A stretch of DNA of 6,516 nucleotides from an uncultured Thermomonas sp. (GTDB taxonomy: Bacteria; Pseudomonadota; Gammaproteobacteria; Xanthomonadales; Xanthomonadaceae), in contig CAMLJA010000114.1 in assembly GCA_946480065.1 (NCBI GenBank), positions 1 through 6,516 of the forward strand, read 5' to 3'. Below, piece by piece: positions 1 to 6,516 of this stretch. Both the position numbers and the translations under genes were made by a program. Within the stretch, counting starts at the first letter, position 1, and the number at the start of each line of letters is the position of its first letter. The notes below the pieces were generated by a model, which saw nothing but the letters and a program-made list of their open reading frames with translations, was not told the DNA's origin and searched no databases.

Positions 1-944
1 CCCGCGGCTTCTGCGCCGGCGTCGACCGCGCCATCGAGATCGTCAAGCGCGCGCTGGAGACGCTGGGCGCGCCGATCTACGTGCGCCACGAGGTGGTCCA
101 CAACCGCTTCGTGGTGGACGACCTGAAGGCCCGCGGCGCGGTGTTCGTGGAGGAGCTGGACGAGGTGCCGGACGACGCCACCGTGATCTTCAGCGCCCAC
201 GGGGTGTCGAAGGCGGTGCGCGAGGAGGCCGCGCGGCGCGGGCTGAAGGTGTTCGACGCCACCTGCCCGCTGGTGACCAAGGTGCACCTGGAAGTCGCCC
301 GCCAGTGCCGCCACGGCCGCGACATGGTGCTGATCGGCCACGCCGGGCACCCGGAAGTGGAGGGCACGATGGGCCAGTGGAGCCGCGAGGGCGGCGGCCG
401 GGGCGGCAAGGGCGCGATCCACCTGGTCGAGGACATCGACGACGTGGCCACGCTGGCGCTGGCGCAGCCGGAGAACTGCTCCTACACCACCCAGACCACG
501 CTCAGCGTGGACGACACCCGCGAGATCATCGCCGCTCTGAAGGCGCGCTTCCCGGCGATCCAGGGGCCCAAGAACGACGACATCTGCTACGCCACCCAGA
601 ACCGCCAGGACGCCGTGCGCGAACTGGTGGCCGGCGGCTGCGACGCCGTGCTGGTGGTGGGCTCGCCGAATTCCTCGAACTCCAACCGGCTGCGCGAACT
701 GGCCGAGCGCGAGGGCGCCGCGGCCTGGCTGATCGACGGCGCCGACGAGATCGACCCGGCCTGGCTCGCGGGCCGCCAGCGCATCGGCGTGACCGCCGGC
801 GCGTCAGCGCCGGACGTGCTGGTGCGCGGCGTGCTGGACCGACTGCAGGAGCTGGGCGCGCGCAGCGTGCGCGAGCTGCACGGCGAACCGGAAAGCATGG
901 TGTTCGCGCTGCCGAAGGAACTGCGGCTGCGGCTGGTGGACTGA
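1..944 (+). CDS. ispH: 4-hydroxy-3-methylbut-2-enyl diphosphate reductase (IspH/LytB), 5' end cut by window edge
   Basis: IspH is a cytosolic [4Fe-4S] enzyme that converts HMBPP into IPP and DMAPP, the last step of the MEP isoprenoid pathway. The reading frame is open from base 3 ([12 protein letters not shown]...) to TGA at 942-944, giving 313 visible residues. The family normally begins about 8 residues earlier, so only the start and promoter are missing; GTG at 81 is an internal valine, not a start. All three cluster cysteines are present: GFCAGV (Cys codon 12-14), DATCPLV (264-266) and DDICYAT (585-587). Substrate-pocket motifs are also intact: [19 protein letters not shown] with the catalytic Glu, [15 protein letters not shown] and TAGASAP. 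Total length of about 321 residues fits the family (E. coli, 316). One small oddity is a Gly-rich insertion (near 390-413) after the GQWSREG segment. The gene converges on the signalling operon, leaving 14 bases between stops. Identification is very secure. Confidence 0.97.
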   Translation, partial: RGFCAGVDRAIEIVKRALETLGAPIYVRHEVVHNRFVVDDLKARGAVFVEELDEVPDDATVIFSAHGVSKAVREEAARRGLKVFDATCPLVTKVHLEVARQCRHGRDMVLIGHAGHPEVEGTMGQWSREGGGRGGKGAIHLVEDIDDVATLALAQPENCSYTTQTTLSVDDTREIIAALKARFPAIQGPKNDDICYATQNRQDAVRELVAGGCDAVLVVGSPNSSNSNRLRELAEREGAAAWLIDGADEIDPAWLAGRQRIGVTAGASAPDVLVRGVLDRLQELGARSVRELHGEPESMVFALPKELRLRLVD

Positions 945-962
945 GGCTCCCGGCGCGCTCAG
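941..962. terminator. Short inverted repeat spanning both convergent stop codons (weak terminator candidate)
   Basis: CTGAG at 941-945 and CTCAG at 958-962 form a 5-bp inverted repeat with a 12-base loop. The left arm holds the ispH stop and the right arm holds the stop of the minus-strand gene. The position between convergent genes suits a bidirectional terminator. However, the stem is short and no T-run follows on either strand, so an intrinsic terminator is doubtful and chance is a real alternative. Confidence 0.2.
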
Positions 963-1603
963 GCCGCGGGCAGCGCCGCCACCTCGCACACCAGCCGCAG
1001 CCCGCCGTCCGCGGGCACCTCGGCCCGCAGGCCGCCGCCGTGGGCGCGGGCGATGGCGGCCGCCACCAGCAGCCCCAGCCCCAGTCCGTCTTCCCCCGGC
1101 TGCACCGACGGTTCGCGCAGCAGGGCCTCCGGGTCGCAGGCGCCGCCTCGGTCGCGCGCGACCAGCCGCAGGCGGCTGGCGTCCGCCTCCAGGCTGCAGT
1201 CGGGCGCCTGCCCCGGGTCGCGCGCGCAGGCGCAGGCCAGCACCGCGGCCAGCATCCGCTGGACCGCGCGCGCATCGCCGTGGAAGCCGGCGGGGGGCGC
1301 GCCTTCCCAGCGCAGCTGCGGATCGCACTGCAGCCCGCCGCAGGCCAGGTCGGCCAGCAGCGGCAGGTCCAGCGGCTCCGGCCGCAGCACCAGCGCGCCG
1401 CTGGCGCAGCGGCGCCATTCGCGCGCCTCGTCCACCATCGCGGCCAGGCGCGCGGCCTGGCGTTCGATCACCGCCACCATGTCGGCGCGGGTGCCGGCCG
1501 CCAGGGTGTCGGCGTGGCGCAGCACGTAGGCCGACGTCCGGATCGGCGACAGCGCCGCCTTCAGGTCGTGGGCGATCCGGTCCTCGATGGCTTCAGGTCG
1601 CAT
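959..1603 (-). CDS. Small sensorless histidine-kinase-like protein with degenerate ATP-binding domain; possible phosphotransferase
   Basis: A 214-residue soluble protein. Residues 1-65 look like a DHp (HisKA) two-helix domain, with the phosphoacceptor motif AHDLKAALSPI (His12, codon 1568-1570). Residues about 78-212 look like a HATPase_c fold. The G2 loop is intact (DGLGLGL, 172-178), and a G1-like DRGGA stands at 151-155, where DxGxG is expected, so the last Gly is lost. The N-box segment AVQRMLAAVLACACA (113-127) has Ala and Cys where kinases carry the Mg/ATP-binding Asn residues. No sensor, membrane or receiver part is visible. I chose ATG 1601-1603, which overlaps the upstream stop by 11 bases and puts the H-box close to the N-terminus; ATG 1646-1648 would add 15 Cys/Trp/Arg-rich residues and a longer overlap. 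There is no clear Shine-Dalgarno, so coupled translation is likely. It may be an impaired kinase or a ChpT/Spo0B-like phosphotransferase serving the two upstream hybrid kinases. Coding status is fairly sure; the role is inferred. Confidence 0.85.
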   Translation of the reverse strand: MRPEAIEDRIAHDLKAALSPIRTSAYVLRHADTLAAGTRADMVAVIERQAARLAAMVDEAREWRRCASGALVLRPEPLDLPLLADLACGGLQCDPQLRWEGAPPAGFHGDARAVQRMLAAVLACACARDPGQAPDCSLEADASRLRLVARDRGGACDPEALLREPSVQPGEDGLGLGLLVAAAIARAHGGGLRAEVPADGGLRLVCEVAALPAA

Positions 1604-3325
1604 CGGCCGCCGTCCAGTCCGCCACCAGCCGCAGCAGCGCGTCCGCATCCACCGGCTTGACCAGGTGGGCGTCGAAGCCGGCCGCGGCGGTGCGGCGGCG
1701 GTCCTCGGGCTGGCCCCAGCCGGTGACCGCCACCAGCCGCAGGGCGTCGCCGCCCGGGCCGGCGCGCAGCCGGCGCGCCAGTTCGCAGCCGTCCAGGCCG
1801 GGCATGCCGATGTCCAGCAGCACCAGCTCCGGCGGCCGCTCGGCGACGATGCGCTCCACCTCCAGCGGGTCGTAGCTGCGCTCCACCCGGTGGCCCAGCA
1901 GGTCCAGCAGCACCGCCAGGGTGTCCGCGGAGTCGCGGTTGTCGTCCACGATCAGCACCCGCATCGGCCGCAGGGGCGATGCCGCCGCCGGCGCCTCGGT
2001 CGGGTCCGGGGGGCGGGCCCCGTCCGCGGGCGCCAGCGGCAGGTGCACGGTGAAGCGCGACCCCTGGCCGGGGCCGGCGCTGGAGGCGCAGACCCGCCCG
2101 CCGTGCATTTCCACCAGCCGCTTGACCAGGCTCAGGCCGATGCCCAGGCCGCCCTGCGCGCGCGCCACCGCCGAATCCGCCTGCCGGAAGCGCTCGAACA
2201 CCCCTGCGGCGTCCGCCGCCGAAAGCCCGATGCCCTGGTCGATCACCGCCACCTCCACGTCGTCGCCGTCGCAGCGCACTTCCACCACGATCGGCTTCCC
2301 GGGGTCCGAGTACTTGGCGGCGTTGCTGAGCAGGTTGCCGAACACCTGCACCAGCCGCGCCGGGTCGGCCGACAGCACCACCGGCGCGGTGGGCTGGTGG
2401 ACCTGCAGGACGTGGCCACCGGCGTCCAGCAGCGGCGCCACGGTTTCCCGCGCGGCTTCCAGCACGTCGGCCAGGGTGGTGGGCTGCCGCTGCAGCACGA
2501 GCTTGTCCTGGGCGATCCGCGCCACGTCCATCAGGTCGTCGATCAGCCGCACCAGCACGCCCACCTGGCGGCGCATGGCCTGGGCCAGCGGGTCGGTGTC
2601 GCCGTGCGCCATGCGCTGGGCGTGGACCGCGTTCGACAGCGCGGCCAGCGGGTTGCGCAGCTCGTGCGCCAGCACGGCGAGGAATTCGTCCTTGTTGCGG
2701 TCCTGCTCGCGCAGCCGCGCCTCCACCTTGCCGCGCTCGCCGCCCTCGTGGCGCAGCGCCTCGTTGCTGGCCGCCAGCTGCGCGTTGGCGTTGCGCAGCG
2801 AGGCGTTGAGCACGTCCAGCTCGCGCATCTTCTCCACCTGCAGCGCCACGTTGGCGTCCGCCAGCTTGCGGTTGGCCTCCTCCAGCGCGCGCCGCTTGCG
2901 CTGCAGCTCCGCCAGCACCATCACCTTGCTGCGCAGGATCTCCGGGATGATCGGCACCATCACGTAATCCACCGCGCCGAGCTTGTAGCCGCGCAGGCGG
3001 TCCATGTCGGACAGGTTGACCGCGCTGACGAAGATGATCGGCGTGCGCTCGTAGCGCGGGTGCTGGTGGATCAGGCTGGCGGTCTCGAAGCCGTCCATCC
3101 CGGGCATGTTGACGTCCAGCAGGATGACCGCGCAGTCCTCCTTCATCAGCACGCGCAGCGCGTCCTGGCCGGAGGTCGCCTCCAGCAGGCGCTCGCCCAG
3201 CGGGTCCAGGATGGCGCGGTAGGTCAGCAGGCGCCCGGGCTGGTCGTCGACCAGCAGCACGTTGACCGGCATCGTCCCCGGTTCCTTCCCGTCCAGCGCG
3301 GCGAAGGGGCTGTCCACCGGTCCGT

Positions 3326-3329
<4 letters not shown>
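1593..3329 (-). CDS. Hybrid response regulator-histidine kinase (REC-coiled coil-HisKA-HATPase-REC)
   Basis: A 578-residue cytoplasmic hybrid kinase with no membrane segment. REC1 (about 22-140) has LLVDDQ, phosphoacceptor Asp72 (LDVNMPGMDG, codon 3114-3116) and Ser102 at the switch position. It reads DYVMVP where receivers normally have the conserved Lys-Pro, so the Lys is replaced by Val125. A coiled coil follows (about 140-212, e.g. RKRRALEEANRKLADANVAL). HisKA has His222 in AHELRNPLAAL (codon 2664-2666). HATPase_c (about 320-432) is intact: GNLLSNAAKY, DQGIGLS, FERFRQAD and GGLGIGLSLVKRL. After a Pro/Ala-rich linker (434-455), REC2 (about 456-572) has LIVDDN, Asp506 (codon 1812-1814), Thr536 and Lys558-Pro. 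ATG 3327-3329 overlaps the upstream stop as ATGA, so I chose it; Met20 (3270-3272) has a better ribosome site and is a real alternative. The order suggests control of kinase activity by REC1 phosphorylation, perhaps by the upstream kinase. The signal and output are unknown. Confidence 0.95.
3273..3290 (-). promoter_or_regulatory. Shine-Dalgarno-like site before an alternative start of the REC-kinase-REC gene
   Basis: Read on the minus strand, GGGAAGGAA is followed by a short spacer and then ATG at 3270-3272. The AAGGAA core (plus-strand 3282-3287) is 9 bases from that ATG, which begins MPVNVLLVDD directly at the receiver domain. The ATGA-overlap start at 3327-3329 has only poor purine-rich sequence before it (GGCAGTGGCTGTATCG). 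The true start could therefore be either one, or both could be used. Confidence 0.35.

Positions 3330-6516
<3,187 letters not shown>

Noticed and set aside
81..83. GTG as start of ispH
   Set aside because: The conserved N-terminal IspH segment, including the first cluster cysteine, is encoded in frame upstream at bases 3-80, so this is an internal Val.
1604..1648. N-terminal extension of the small kinase-like protein from ATG 1646-1648
   Set aside because: It would add 15 Cys/Trp/Arg-rich residues and lengthen the overlap with the upstream gene to 56 bases. The ATG at 1601-1603 gives an 11-base overlap and a normal start just before the H-box.
305..1660. 451-codon plus-strand open frame crossing the ispH stop
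   Set aside because: It is out of frame with ispH, Arg/Gly/Ala-rich, and runs antisense through the small kinase-like gene. No fold or motif is seen.

Overview
The window is about 70% or more G+C by eye, with strong G/C preference at third codon positions. It is almost entirely coding. The IspH fragment at the left edge looks gammaproteobacterial. Its wording (for example [19 protein letters not shown] and a C-terminus [11 protein letters not shown]) recalls the Xanthomonadaceae/Lysobacteraceae (Lysobacter, Luteimonas or Xanthomonas relatives). That placement is from memory of the family, not from a search.

Layout, left to right. (1) Bases 1-944, plus strand: ispH, the last enzyme of the MEP isoprenoid pathway, missing only about 8 N-terminal residues cut off by the window edge. 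(2) Bases 945-958: a 14-base gap between convergent stop codons. (3) Bases 959-6516, minus strand: three tightly packed signalling genes read leftward from beyond the right edge. In order of transcription they are: a very large poly-HAMP/GAF hybrid histidine kinase with three receiver domains (3326-6516, 5' end outside the window); a 578-residue receiver-kinase-receiver hybrid (1593-3329); and a 214-residue kinase-like protein without a sensor and with a damaged ATP site (959-1603). The first pair overlap by 4 bases (ATGA) and the second pair by 11 bases, so they very probably form one translationally coupled operon. Its promoter lies outside the window. No stretch of more than 14 bases lacks a gene, and I see no RNA gene, mobile element, CRISPR array or promoter.

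How the genes may work together (inference). The three minus-strand genes hold three histidine phosphoacceptor (DHp) domains and five receiver domains, but no recognisable Hpt domain and no DNA-binding or enzymatic output domain. The large kinase would sense a signal through its HAMP stack and GAF domain. The second hybrid kinase would take or integrate phosphate. The third protein keeps its phosphoacceptor histidine but has lost key ATP-binding residues, so it is a candidate phosphotransfer shuttle of the ChpT/Spo0B kind. That last idea is the most interesting point in the window and is unproven. ispH is a housekeeping neighbour facing the operon and shows no functional link to it.
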